From the NCBI RefSeq assembly GCF_003002815.1, contig NZ_PVTF01000002.1:186001-250000 (forward strand): a DNA stretch of 64,000 nucleotides. The letters run 5' to 3'. The notes under the pieces are model-generated. The model had not been told where the DNA came from, did not search any database, and was given only the letters and a program-made list of their open reading frames with translations. Origin of the DNA: Umezawaea tangerina. Its GTDB lineage: Bacteria > Actinomycetota > Actinomycetes > Mycobacteriales > Pseudonocardiaceae. This document shows positions 43,055-50,774 of this stretch, piece by piece (position 1 is the stretch's first letter; every line of letters starts with the position of its first letter). The translations under genes were made by a program, and so were the position numbers.

Positions 43055-43566
43055 GTGCTCGCCGGCGCCGGGGCGCCGTCGGCGATCAGGGCGCGCAGGC
43101 TGGCGGTCGTCAGCACGTTGCCCAGCGGGATCTTGACCCTGGTGCGGCTGCGGCGGTCGGGGGCGGGGAACGGGACGCGGTCGCGCAGCGAGTGGTGGTA
43201 GCCGATGTGCCGCAGCAGCAGTCCCGCGGGACTGAGGTCGGTGTAGCGGTCCGCCTTGGGCGGGACGTGGACCACGAAGAGGTAGCGGGGAACGACGAAG
43301 TCGTCCCCGGCCAGCTTGTTGAACTGGGCCTGGTCGAGCCCGTCGAAGTCGATCATCCCGTGCCGGGGCACCGCGGTGGAGACCGTTTTGATCTGCACGT
43401 CGATCCTCGGCGAGAAACCGCGCGGAGTGCGGCCCGGCATCTTGATGCACAGGTCTATCCCGTCGAGGTCGACATCGTCCTCAGCCCAGAGCAGCCCGGC
43501 TCCGGAAGCGAGTGCCCTCACGTAGTCGGCGCCGAATTTGCCCTGGTGGTTGCGGGCGTCGAGCAC
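43051..43566 (-). CDS. DUF4365 (PD-(D/E)xK nuclease-like) protein
   Basis: A 171-residue DUF4365 protein and first gene of the operon. I choose the GTG at 43566, with a GAGGGAAAGG ribosome site 6 bases upstream, because family members begin with a short NxxQGKFG-type segment. A GTG at 43659 would add 31 unrelated residues. The nuclease-like core is visible: DGIDLCI (Asp), then after about 20 residues PRIDVQIKTVS, an Asp...Q-x-Lys version of the PD-(D/E)xK motif. FNKLAGDDFVVPRYLFVVHVP and LLRHIGYHHSLRD are also family features. Such domains occur beside ATPases in restriction-like and anti-phage loci, so it is the presumed effector here. Confidence 0.8.
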   Translation of the reverse strand: MLDARNHQGKFGADYVRALASGAGLLWAEDDVDLDGIDLCIKMPGRTPRGFSPRIDVQIKTVSTAVPRHGMIDFDGLDQAQFNKLAGDDFVVPRYLFVVHVPPKADRYTDLSPAGLLLRHIGYHHSLRDRVPFPAPDRRSRTRVKIPLGNVLTTASLRALIADGAPAPAST

Positions 43567-43655
43567 GGTCCACCTTTCCCTCGAACGCGTTCCCCGACGA
43601 GCCCTGGGCACTTTACGCGATTCGCCACCCCGTTCATCGGGGACCGGGAAAGAAG

Positions 43656-44870
43656 TCACCCAGTTCTTTTTCCCATCCTGAGAACCGCATTAATGCGGAA
43701 TGAATGGGATCGGACCACCGCGACACCGCGGGAACTCCGCCACCGGCGAAGGACCAGCCCGCCGAGGACGGCCAGGGCGACGAGCACGTAGGCGTTGCCT
43801 GCCAGGGACTCCAGCGCCGTCCACGACGACTCGCGCCCCTCCGCCCGCGGCACCAGCGCGAACACCCACCCGGTGAACAGCACGACCACCGCCACCAGAC
43901 CGCCGTGCCGACGCCGGGCCTGGAGGAGGGCGCACAGCGGGGCCGCCCAGACCCAGTGGTGCGTCCACGAGATCGGGCTGACCAGCACGCCGCAGAAGGC
44001 CGTCACCAGCAGTGCGCCCACCGCGTCGCCGCGGCGGTGCAGGTCGCGGACCAGGTACGCGGCGGCGCACAGCACCAGCAGCACCACCGCGGCGGTGACC
44101 GGACCGGAGTCGCCCAGCACGCGGCGGACCAGGCCGCTGACCGACTGGTTGCCCCACCACCCGTTGGAGCCCGCGCTGTTGGCGGACAGCATCGTGGACG
44201 TCCAGTACCGCACGCTGTCACCAGGCAGCAGCACGAATCCCGTCACGCCCAGGCCCGCGAACACCCCCAGCGCGCGCAGCGCGTCCGCACGGCGTCCGGT
44301 CAGCAGCAGGTGCGCCACGAACACCAGCGGTGTCAGCTTCACCGCGGCCGCGACGCCGACCAGCACCCCGGACCACCGGGAACCGCGCAGCACCAGCACG
44401 TCCAGCAGCACCAGCGCCATCAGCACCGCGTTGACCTGCCCCAGCCCGACCGTCCGCCACACCGGTTCCAGCACCAGCACGAGCGGCAGCACCCACCACG
44501 CCCCGCCCACCAGTCGCACAGAAGAGTGCAGCGCCAGCACGGTCACGACCGCCAGCAGTCCCCAGGCGAACTGCACCGGCAGCCCTGCCAGGGGCAGGAA
44601 CGCCACGGCGGCGATCGGCGGGTAGGCGAACGGGAGCTCGGGCGACCAGTCCGGGGTCGCCGTCAGCGGGCCGTAGAGCGGTTCACCGTGCAGCACGGCC
44701 AACGCGCCCGACCGGTACACGGCGCTGTCCACGCCCAACGGCCAGCCGAGCGCCCACCACACCACCGCCACCGCGGCGAGCAGCGCGGCCAGGACCAGTG
44801 GGAACCGGGCTGGGACAAGGGGCACAGCGGGTGTTTTGGCCACCCGTCCGACGCTAGGAACAGCGGCCAC
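43656..44870 (-). CDS. Membrane mannosyltransferase-like protein (GT87/DUF2029)
   Basis: A 404-residue polytopic protein with about ten hydrophobic segments. The N-terminal periplasmic motif DSAVYRSGALAVLHGEPLYGP and LPFAYPPIAAVAFLPL are typical of DUF2029/GT87 polyprenyl-phosphomannose-dependent alpha-mannosyltransferases (PimE-like). GLGQVNAVLMALVLLDVLVLRG and SPISWTHHWVW are further family motifs. These enzymes add mannose to lipid or glycan acceptors on the outer face of the membrane. The GTG at 44870 is given; a GTG at 44843 is also possible. The last 20 residues are not family-like, and the stop at 43656 lies in the leader region of the next operon. Confidence 0.82.
   Translation of the reverse strand: MAAVPSVGRVAKTPAVPLVPARFPLVLAALLAAVAVVWWALGWPLGVDSAVYRSGALAVLHGEPLYGPLTATPDWSPELPFAYPPIAAVAFLPLAGLPVQFAWGLLAVVTVLALHSSVRLVGGAWWVLPLVLVLEPVWRTVGLGQVNAVLMALVLLDVLVLRGSRWSGVLVGVAAAVKLTPLVFVAHLLLTGRRADALRALGVFAGLGVTGFVLLPGDSVRYWTSTMLSANSAGSNGWWGNQSVSGLVRRVLGDSGPVTAAVVLLVLCAAAYLVRDLHRRGDAVGALLVTAFCGVLVSPISWTHHWVWAAPLCALLQARRRHGGLVAVVVLFTGWVFALVPRAEGRESSWTALESLAGNAYVLVALAVLGGLVLRRWRSSRGVAVVRSHSFRINAVLRMGKRTG
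43685..43698. promoter_or_regulatory. 14-bp perfect palindrome upstream of the four-gene operon
   Basis: CCGCATTAATGCGG is a perfect palindrome about 120 bp before the DUF4365 start, in an AT-rich stretch (43600-43700). It overlaps the last codons assigned to the mannosyltransferase gene. Its size and place fit the operator of a dimeric regulator, possibly the winged-helix protein of the operon. Confidence 0.45.
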
Positions 44871-44910
44871 GGCAGTCGTCCCGCCGCGGTGGTGTCCTGA
44901 CCCGCCCCCT

Positions 44911-44938
44911 GGGTACGGGTCGGATCCGACCCGTACCC
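44911..44938. repeat. 28-bp perfect palindrome behind the two-component operon
   Basis: Both halves read GGGTACGGGTCGGA and its exact complement with no loop. It begins 5 bp after the stop of the response-regulator gene and lies before the mannosyltransferase gene on the same strand. It is probably a terminator-type stem for the regulator operon, but a loopless perfect palindrome of this size also suits a protein-binding site. There is no T-tract. Confidence 0.7.
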
Positions 44939-44943
44939 CGGTA

Positions 44944-45603
44944 CTACTCCGCGGGCACCACCAGACCGCACTCGTAGGCCAGCACGACGGCCTGGGCGCG
45001 GTCGCGCAGGCCGAGCTTGGTCAGCACCCGGCTCACGTGGCTCTTGGCGGTCTGCTCGGCGATGGTGAGCGCGCCCGCGATCTCGGCGTTGGACAGGCCG
45101 CGCGCGACCAGCCGCAGCACCTCGACCTCGCGGGGTGTGAGGTAGCGCAACGCCGAGTCGTCCTGCCGTCGCGCCGTGCGGCTCGCGAAGGCGGCCACCA
45201 GCCGCCGGGTGACCGACGGGGCGAACAGCGCGTGCCCGGCGGCCACCACGCGGACGGCGTTGACGAGGTCGGCCAGCGGGGCGTCCTTGACCATGAACCC
45301 GCTGGCACCCGCGCGCAGCGCGCCGTAGACGTGCTCGTCGAGGTCGAACGTGGTCAGCACCAACACCTTCGGCGGCTCGTCGCCGGAGTCGACGATGCGG
45401 CGGGTCGCCTCCAGCCCGTCCATCACGGGCATCCGCACGTCCATCAGCACCACGTCCGGCACGAGGTCGCGGGCCAGCGCCACGGCGTCCGCGCCGGTGC
45501 CCGCCTCGCCGACGACCTCCACATCGGACTGGCTGTCCAGCGCCACCCGGAAGCTCTCCCGGATCATCGCCTGGTCGTCGACCACCAGCACCCTGATCGT
45601 CAC
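44944..45603 (-). CDS. NarL/LuxR-family response regulator
   Basis: A 219-residue response regulator. The receiver domain (about 1-120) has the acidic pair VVDDQ at residues 8-9, the phosphorylation site LMDVRMP (Asp near 54) and the conserved Lys in FMVKDA near 105. The C-terminal LuxR-type helix-turn-helix (about 150-215) has LTPREVEVLRLVARGLSNAEIA and TAKSHVSRVLTKLGLRDR. It overlaps the histidine kinase gene by 4 bp, so they form a cognate pair. Targets are unknown. The 28-bp palindrome just downstream is one candidate site. Confidence 0.93.
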   Translation of the reverse strand: MTIRVLVVDDQAMIRESFRVALDSQSDVEVVGEAGTGADAVALARDLVPDVVLMDVRMPVMDGLEATRRIVDSGDEPPKVLVLTTFDLDEHVYGALRAGASGFMVKDAPLADLVNAVRVVAAGHALFAPSVTRRLVAAFASRTARRQDDSALRYLTPREVEVLRLVARGLSNAEIAGALTIAEQTAKSHVSRVLTKLGLRDRAQAVVLAYECGLVVPAE

Positions 45604-46757
45604 GAAACCCCTTCCTCTCCCAGCGGCAGCTCCGCGACCACGACGAACCCGCCGTCCGCGGTCGGTTCCGCGGTGAGCTCGCCTCCGAGCACCCGCACCC
45701 GTTCCGCCATCCCCACCAGTCCGTGGCGCGCCCGCGCCGGGTCGCCGTCGACCGCGCGTCGGGTCGCGGCCGCGTTGCGCACCTCGATGCCCAGCACACC
45801 ACCGTCCAGCAAGATCTTGACGGAGACCGCGCCGCCGGGCGCGTGCCTCCCGCTGTTGCTCAACGCCTCCTGGACGATCCGGTACGCCGACAGCCCGACG
45901 CCCGCGGGCACCGGCACCGAGCCGACGTCGACCCGGAGCGCGACCTCGGTGCCGGTGGCGCGGAACCGGTCCACCATCCCCTCGACGTCGGCCAGTCCGG
46001 GCTGCGGCGCGCCGTCCTCACCGTCTTCGGCCCGCAGCACCAGCAGCATCCGGCGCATCTCGGTGAGCCCGTCGCGGGCCATGCCCTGGATCACGTCCAG
46101 CTCCGCGCGCACCTCGGGTGCCAGGTCCGGCAGCCGGTAGGACACCGCGTCGGTGCGCAGGACCAGCGCCGACATGTGGTGGCTGACGACGTCGTGCAGC
46201 TCCCGCGCGATGCGGGTGCGCTCCTCCGCGGCGATGGCACGGGTCCGCTCGGCCCGCCGCTGGTCGTCGACCTGCCGCCGCTGCCGCACCGCGTTGCCCA
46301 GCACGACCGCGCCGACCAGGAGGAATCCGGGCAGCGGCGCGTCGCCCCAGTCCGACAGGTGCGGCCAGGTCGCCACGAAGGTGACCACCAGCGCGACCGC
46401 CACCACGCGCGGGCGGTAACCCAGCGCCACCCGGTACAGGACGTACCCGACCGCCAGGGTGAGCCCGAGCGTCCACGACCAGCCCCACGTCTGCTCGGGG
46501 CCGGTCCGCCCGCCGTAGGCGCGGGGCAGGAAGAGCACCAGCAGCACGGACACCGACCACGCGACCGGCGGGTTGCGCGTCACCAGCAGCACCGGCACCG
46601 CCGTCAGCGCCCCGCAGAACAGGTTCACCCCGTGCAGGCCGTCCTCGCGGTACAGGGCGGTCGGCCAGATCGCGAGGAGCACGCAGAGCGCGGCCACCAG
46701 GTACGTCGACCTGGCCTCGTGCGCCCTCACCCACTCGATGCCCCGCCCCAGTCGCAC
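45600..46757 (-). CDS. Sensor histidine kinase (HisKA_3, NarX/DesK-like)
   Basis: A 385-residue kinase. Four to six hydrophobic segments over about residues 15-165 form the membrane sensor with short loops. The dimerisation and phosphorylation domain follows with ARELHDVVSHHMSALVLRTD, where the His in ELHDVV (near 197) is the phosphorylation site. The ATPase domain has VQEALSNSGRHAPGG (N box) and HGLVGMAERVRVLGG (G boxes). This is the standard partner of a NarL-type regulator. With no large extracellular domain, it likely senses a membrane-linked or cell-wall signal. It is divergent from the carboxymuconolactone-decarboxylase-like gene across 178 bp. Confidence 0.93.
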   Translation of the reverse strand: MRLGRGIEWVRAHEARSTYLVAALCVLLAIWPTALYREDGLHGVNLFCGALTAVPVLLVTRNPPVAWSVSVLLVLFLPRAYGGRTGPEQTWGWSWTLGLTLAVGYVLYRVALGYRPRVVAVALVVTFVATWPHLSDWGDAPLPGFLLVGAVVLGNAVRQRRQVDDQRRAERTRAIAAEERTRIARELHDVVSHHMSALVLRTDAVSYRLPDLAPEVRAELDVIQGMARDGLTEMRRMLLVLRAEDGEDGAPQPGLADVEGMVDRFRATGTEVALRVDVGSVPVPAGVGLSAYRIVQEALSNSGRHAPGGAVSVKILLDGGVLGIEVRNAAATRRAVDGDPARARHGLVGMAERVRVLGGELTAEPTADGGFVVVAELPLGEEGVS

Positions 46758-46935
46758 CCGGTCACGGTAACCGCCCTCCCGTCACCGCGTGTCGCCGGCG
46801 GCCCCACCGCACCGAACAGCGGCCGCTCGTTCCCGGTCGAGGGGTGCGCGTGGACACCGGCGCCGTCGAGGTGACCGACGGCGTTTACCCCGGAGGGAAT
46901 TGGCGGGGCGCGACGGCGGGCGAAGGATTCCGGCC

Positions 46936-47493
46936 ATGACCACTTTTCCCGTCCACACCACCGAGTCCGCCCCCGACAGCGCCCGCGGGCCGTTGGAGGC
47001 ACTGCAGGGCGCGTTCGGCTTCGTCCCGAACGTCGCGGGCGTCATGGCCGGGTCACCGCCGCTGGTGAACTCGTTCTTCTCGGCGTTCGGCCAGTTCCGC
47101 GGCGCGGGCACCTTCTCCCCCGCCGAACGCCAGGTCCTGCTGCTGTCCAACGCAGTCGCCAACGACTGCGCGTGGGCCGTGGCGTTCCACTCGCTGGAGG
47201 CGCTGCTGGACGGCGTCGACCCGGACGCGGTGGAGGCGCTGCGCAGGCGCGAGCTGCCCGACGACCCGCGGCTGGCGGCGCTGTCCACCCTCACCCGCGC
47301 GCTGATCGACAACCGCGGCCACCTCGGCGAGGGCGACGTGAAGGCGTTCACCGAGGCGGGCTTCAGCGGGTCCCAGGTGCTCGAGGTGATCACCGGCGTG
47401 GCGATCTCGACCATGACCAACCACGCCGCCAACGTCGCCCGGCCCCCGCTGGAGCCCCAGATCGGCGGGCACGCCTGGACCGGCGGATACTGA
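46936..47493 (+). CDS. Carboxymuconolactone decarboxylase-like (AhpD-fold) protein
   Basis: A 185-residue all-helical CMD/AhpD-type protein. The core ERQVLLLSNAVANDCAWAVAFHS carries the family pattern, but where AhpD-type peroxidases have CxxC before the His, only one Cys (NDCAWA) is present. It therefore cannot run the usual CxxC redox cycle, and a role in another CMD-type reaction or in binding is more likely. The QGAFGFVPNVAGVMAGSP opening is typical. A GAAGGA site precedes the ATG at 46936. The XRE-type regulator gene starts 4 bp after its stop, so the two are co-transcribed. Confidence 0.85.
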   Translation: MTTFPVHTTESAPDSARGPLEALQGAFGFVPNVAGVMAGSPPLVNSFFSAFGQFRGAGTFSPAERQVLLLSNAVANDCAWAVAFHSLEALLDGVDPDAVEALRRRELPDDPRLAALSTLTRALIDNRGHLGEGDVKAFTEAGFSGSQVLEVITGVAISTMTNHAANVARPPLEPQIGGHAWTGGY

Positions 47494-47497
47494 CGCC

Positions 47498-48322
47498 GTG
47501 TCGGACGTCGGCCCGTTGTTGAAGCACTGGCGCAACGCGCGGCGGCTGAGCCAGCTCGCGCTGTCCACCGAGGCGGCCGTGTCGTTGCGGCACCTGTGCT
47601 TCGTCGAGACCGGCAGGGCGAACCCGAGCCGGGCCATGGTGCTGCGGCTCGCCGAGGTGCTCGACGTGCCCCTGCGGGAGCGCAACGCGCTGCTGCTCAG
47701 CGCCGGGTTCGCCCCGGTCTACCAGGAGTCCGAACTGGACGCCCCGGAACTGGCCGCCGTCCGCGGCGCGCTGGAGACCATCCTCCGGCAGCAGGAGCCG
47801 TTCCCGGCGCTGGTGGTGGACCGGAGCTGGGACATCCGGCACACCAACGCCGCGGCCGTGCGGTTCTTCGACCTGCTGCGCGGCGGCCGGACGACCGCGC
47901 CACCCGGCCCGGCGAACGTGCTGCGCCGGATGTTCCACCCGGACGGCGTGCGGCCGCACGTGGCGAACTGGCAGGAGGTCGCCGAGGCGCTGGTGCGTCG
48001 GGTCCGCCGGGAGGCGATCGGCGGGGTCACCGACGAACGGGCGCAGCGGATCCTGGAGGAGGTGCTCTCCTACCCCGGTGTGCCCGCGTCGCTGCGGTCG
48101 CTCGACACCAGCGCGCCGCTGCTGCCGATCGTGCCGATCCGGTACGCGCTGGGCGAGCGGCGGTTCGACTACTTCTCCACGGTCACGACGCTGGGCACAC
48201 CTCAGGACGTGACGCTGCAGGAGCTGCGCATCGAGTGCTTCTTCCCGGTGGACGACGAGACCCGCGCGGCCGCGCACGAGCTCGCCGGGTCCGACGTCCA
48301 CAACGGACGGACGGGCCCGTGA
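47498..48322 (+). CDS. XRE/MmyB-type transcriptional regulator
   Basis: A 274-residue regulator with an N-terminal XRE helix-turn-helix (about residues 5-65: LKHWRNARRLSQLALSTEAAVSLRHLCFVETGRANPSRAMVLRLAEVL). The C-terminal MmyB-like PAS-type ligand-binding domain (about 100-265) contains PFPALVVDRSWDIRHTNAAAVRFFDLL. Such regulators are common in actinomycetes and often control a neighbouring redox or small-molecule enzyme, here the CMD-like gene 4 bp upstream. The start is the GTG at 47498. A strong inverted repeat follows the stop. Confidence 0.9.
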   Translation: MSDVGPLLKHWRNARRLSQLALSTEAAVSLRHLCFVETGRANPSRAMVLRLAEVLDVPLRERNALLLSAGFAPVYQESELDAPELAAVRGALETILRQQEPFPALVVDRSWDIRHTNAAAVRFFDLLRGGRTTAPPGPANVLRRMFHPDGVRPHVANWQEVAEALVRRVRREAIGGVTDERAQRILEEVLSYPGVPASLRSLDTSAPLLPIVPIRYALGERRFDYFSTVTTLGTPQDVTLQELRIECFFPVDDETRAAAHELAGSDVHNGRTGP

Positions 48323-48363
48323 CCGCGCGGGCCGCCCCGAGTGCACCGGGGCGGCCCGCGCGG
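48323..48363. terminator. Bidirectional hairpin terminator
   Basis: A perfect 17-bp GC-only stem (48323-48339 with 48347-48363) and a 7-base loop fill the gap between the convergent regulator (stop 48322) and ferredoxin (stop 48369) genes. Confidence 0.8.
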
Positions 48364-48368
48364 ACGGC

Positions 48369-48563
48369 TCAACCGGACAGCGAGATCGCCTGGCTGGGGC
48401 AGACGCGCACGGCCTCGCGCACGTGCTCCAGCTGGTCGCCCTCCGGTTCGTCCACGAGCACGACCACCGTGCCGTCGTCCTCGCTCTGGTCGAACACGTC
48501 GGGCTCGGTGAGCACGCACTGACCCGCGCCCACGCAGCGCCCGACATCGGCGATGAGCTTCAT
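48369..48563 (-). CDS. [3Fe-4S] ferredoxin of the P450 system
   Basis: A 64-residue small ferredoxin. Cys10, Cys16 and Cys55 (the last in VCPSQAI) have the spacing of single-cluster [3Fe-4S] ferredoxins that serve CYP105-type P450s in Streptomyces and relatives. The central position that would hold a fourth cysteine is occupied by Ala/Gly. It lies 13 bp behind the P450 gene on the same strand and so is the dedicated electron donor. No ferredoxin reductase gene is near, and a general cellular reductase is assumed. Confidence 0.92.
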   Translation of the reverse strand: MKLIADVGRCVGAGQCVLTEPDVFDQSEDDGTVVVLVDEPEGDQLEHVREAVRVCPSQAISLSG

Positions 48564-48576
48564 CCCGACCTCCTCC

Positions 48577-49788
48577 TCACCAGGTGACCGGCAGCGAGTA
48601 CATCCCGTAGATCGCCGCCTCGTCCTTGAACGCCAGTTTGCCCACCGGCTCGGCGAGCGCGAGGTCCGGGATGCGCCGGAACAGCGTGTCGATGACGATC
48701 TGCAGCTCCATCCGCGCCAGGTTCTGGCCGAGGCACTGGTGCGGGCCGAACCCGAACGCGACGTGGTGCCGCGCCCCGCGCTCGATGTCCAGGTCGTCGG
48801 GGTCCGCGAAGGCCTCCGGGTCGCGGTTGGCCGCGAAGCCAAGCCCCAGCACGCCCTCCCCCGCGCGGATGGTGACCCCGCCCAGCGGGACGTCCTCGGT
48901 CGCCACCCGCGCGGTGACGGTGTCGACGATGGTGAAGTAGCGCAGCAGCTCCTCCACCGCGGGCAGCGTCCGCGCGGGGTCCGCCTTGACCAGTGCCAGC
49001 TGGTCGGGGTTCTCCAGCAGGGCGACCGTGCTCAGCGAGATCATGTTCGCGGTGGTCTCGTGGCCCGCGAGCAGCAGCAGGAACGCCATCGCCACCAGCG
49101 CCCGGTGCCGGTAGGTGCCCTCCTCGCGGCCCTTGATGATCTGCCTGCCGAGCAGGTCGTCCTCGCTGGGGTCCTTCTCCTTGAGCAGGATCAGGTCGCC
49201 CAGGTAGGTCTGGACGGCCTGGAAGGCGGCGCGCCGGTCGGGGACGGACGACTGCCTGCTGACCATGGTCGCGGTGTGCGCCTGGAAGAACTCGTGGTCG
49301 CTGTAGGGGACGCCGAGCAGCTCGCAGATCACCAGCGACGGCACCGGCAGCGAGAGCTCGCGCACCAGGTCGACGGGGCGCGGTCCGGCCAGCATCGCGT
49401 CGATCCGCTCGTCGACGATCTCCTGGATGCGCGGGCGCAGCGCCTCCATCCTGCGCACGGTGAACTCCCCCAGGACAGCGCGCCGGGCAGGCCCGTGCTC
49501 GGGCGCGTCCATGGAGATCAGGGACTTCTCGGCGTCGTCGTCCTGCACCCTGCCCATGACCATCTGGGGGAAGTCCGGGTTCGAGCGGTCGGCGCTGAAA
49601 CGGGGGTCGGACAGCATCGTCCGCACGTCCTCGTGCCGGGTGAGCGCCCACGCCCACTTGCCGTCGAGCAGGTTGACCCTCGCGATCGGCGCCTCCTCGC
49701 GCAGGTCGCGGTACTCCTTGGGCGGGGAGAAGGGGCACTCCCTGGTCAGCGGGAACTGTTCGGGACGGATCTGGACCGCTTCCGTCAT
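48577..49788 (-). CDS. Cytochrome P450 (CYP105-like)
   Basis: A 403-residue cytosolic P450. The I-helix oxygen motif is AGHETTAN near residue 242, the K-helix ExxR is in VEELLRY near 280, and the haem loop is FGFGPHQCLGQNLAR with Cys near 351 as the thiolate ligand. The overall pattern (FPLTRECPFSPPKEYRDLREEAPI at the start) is that of CYP105 enzymes, which hydroxylate varied xenobiotics and natural products. The ATG at 49788 has GGAGATC upstream. The gene is followed by its ferredoxin gene and is divergent from a TetR gene, the classic arrangement of a repressed, substrate-inducible P450. Confidence 0.93.
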   Translation of the reverse strand: MTEAVQIRPEQFPLTRECPFSPPKEYRDLREEAPIARVNLLDGKWAWALTRHEDVRTMLSDPRFSADRSNPDFPQMVMGRVQDDDAEKSLISMDAPEHGPARRAVLGEFTVRRMEALRPRIQEIVDERIDAMLAGPRPVDLVRELSLPVPSLVICELLGVPYSDHEFFQAHTATMVSRQSSVPDRRAAFQAVQTYLGDLILLKEKDPSEDDLLGRQIIKGREEGTYRHRALVAMAFLLLLAGHETTANMISLSTVALLENPDQLALVKADPARTLPAVEELLRYFTIVDTVTARVATEDVPLGGVTIRAGEGVLGLGFAANRDPEAFADPDDLDIERGARHHVAFGFGPHQCLGQNLARMELQIVIDTLFRRIPDLALAEPVGKLAFKDEAAIYGMYSLPVTW

Positions 49789-49911
49789 CGTGATCTCCTC
49801 ATCTTGCCGGTCACCGGGTGGGGCGGCGGGAACGTCCTGGTCGTCGGACGGAGCGGAGCCGGTTCGGCCGCGTCCACCCCGTCCGAGGACCGTGAGTATG
49901 CGGAGGATTAC

Positions 49912-49944
49912 CTTCCGCTTCTCTCCAAGGTAGCGAAGCGGAAG
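49912..49944. promoter_or_regulatory. Inverted repeat between P450 and TetR genes
   Basis: CTTCCGCTTC at 49912-49921 and GAAGCGGAAG at 49935-49944 are perfect 10-bp inverted arms with a 13-bp spacer. They lie in the AT-richer part of the 263-bp region between the divergent P450 and TetR genes. A second, shorter pair (TACCTT near 49909 and AAGGTA near 49928) overlaps it. It is the likely operator for the TetR protein. Confidence 0.6.
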
Positions 49945-50051
49945 AAAACCGTCCACCTACTTCGGGGTGTAGCTCCTCGTTTTCCCTTACGCCCGGTTGC
50001 GCGGCCCCCGTGCGACAATCGGCGCCCGTTCGAGTGGAGAGGCGCAGCCCG

Positions 50052-50684
50052 ATGGCAGTGGACCCCGCCATGCCCCTGCGTGCCGACGCCCGGCGGAACC
50101 GCGACCAGATCATCGCGGCCGCCCGGACGATCTTCGTCGACCAGGGTCCCGACGCTCCCATGGAGGACATCGCGCGCGCCGCGGGAGTCGGCGTGGGCAC
50201 GCTCTACCGGCGTTTCCCCGACCGCGGGACGCTCATCCGCGAGGTCGCCGTCGACAGCTTCGGCCGGGCGCTCACCGAGGCACGGGCCTCCATCGAGGAG
50301 GAGCCGACCTGCTGGGACGCCCTGGTCCGGTTCATCGGGTTCTCGCAGGAGCTCCGGCTCAGCCTGCACCTCGCGATGATCTCGGCCCAGGCGGGTGCGG
50401 TCATCCGCGACGACCCGGCCACCGACGAGTTCCGCCGGGTCCTGCTGACCGACCTCGACCACATGGTCAAGGGGGCGCAGGCGGAGGGCAAGGTCAGGAC
50501 CGACATCGGCACCGGCGACGTGGCGATGCTGTTCGTGCTGCTCATGCGGCCGCTGCCCGCCAAGCTGGACGAGATCGAGGGCGCGAGCGAGCGGTGCATG
50601 ACCCTCATGCTCGACGGCCTGCGCGCCCACCCCGGCACCCCGCTGCCCAGCCGCCCCATCACCTACGAGGACCTGCTCGACTGA
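50052..50684 (+). CDS. TetR-family regulator divergent from the P450 operon
   Basis: A 210-residue TetR regulator. The helix-turn-helix (about residues 14-58: RRNRDQIIAAARTIF..., MEDIARAAGVGVGTLYRRFPDR) is followed by a ligand domain of the TetR_C_11-like type (LVRFIGFSQELRLSLHLAM, LLTDLDHMVKGAQAEGKVRTDI). I choose the ATG at 50052 with GAGAGG upstream. It is divergent from the P450-ferredoxin operon and probably represses it, with a P450 substrate or analogue as inducer. Confidence 0.9.
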   Translation: MAVDPAMPLRADARRNRDQIIAAARTIFVDQGPDAPMEDIARAAGVGVGTLYRRFPDRGTLIREVAVDSFGRALTEARASIEEEPTCWDALVRFIGFSQELRLSLHLAMISAQAGAVIRDDPATDEFRRVLLTDLDHMVKGAQAEGKVRTDIGTGDVAMLFVLLMRPLPAKLDEIEGASERCMTLMLDGLRAHPGTPLPSRPITYEDLLD

Positions 50685-50774
50685 CGGGCGCGGCACCTCC
50701 CGCGCGCCTGAGCGTCTGCTGAAAGAGCCCCGCACGGGTAGCGGACGGACCGTTCCGCGCACGATGCTCACGTC

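Noticed and set aside
43567-43659. GTG at 43659 as start of the DUF4365 gene (GTGA overlap with the mannosyltransferase stop)
   Set aside because: It would add 31 basic residues unlike the family, while the GTG at 43566 has a good ribosome site. It stays a possible alternative because of the four-base overlap.
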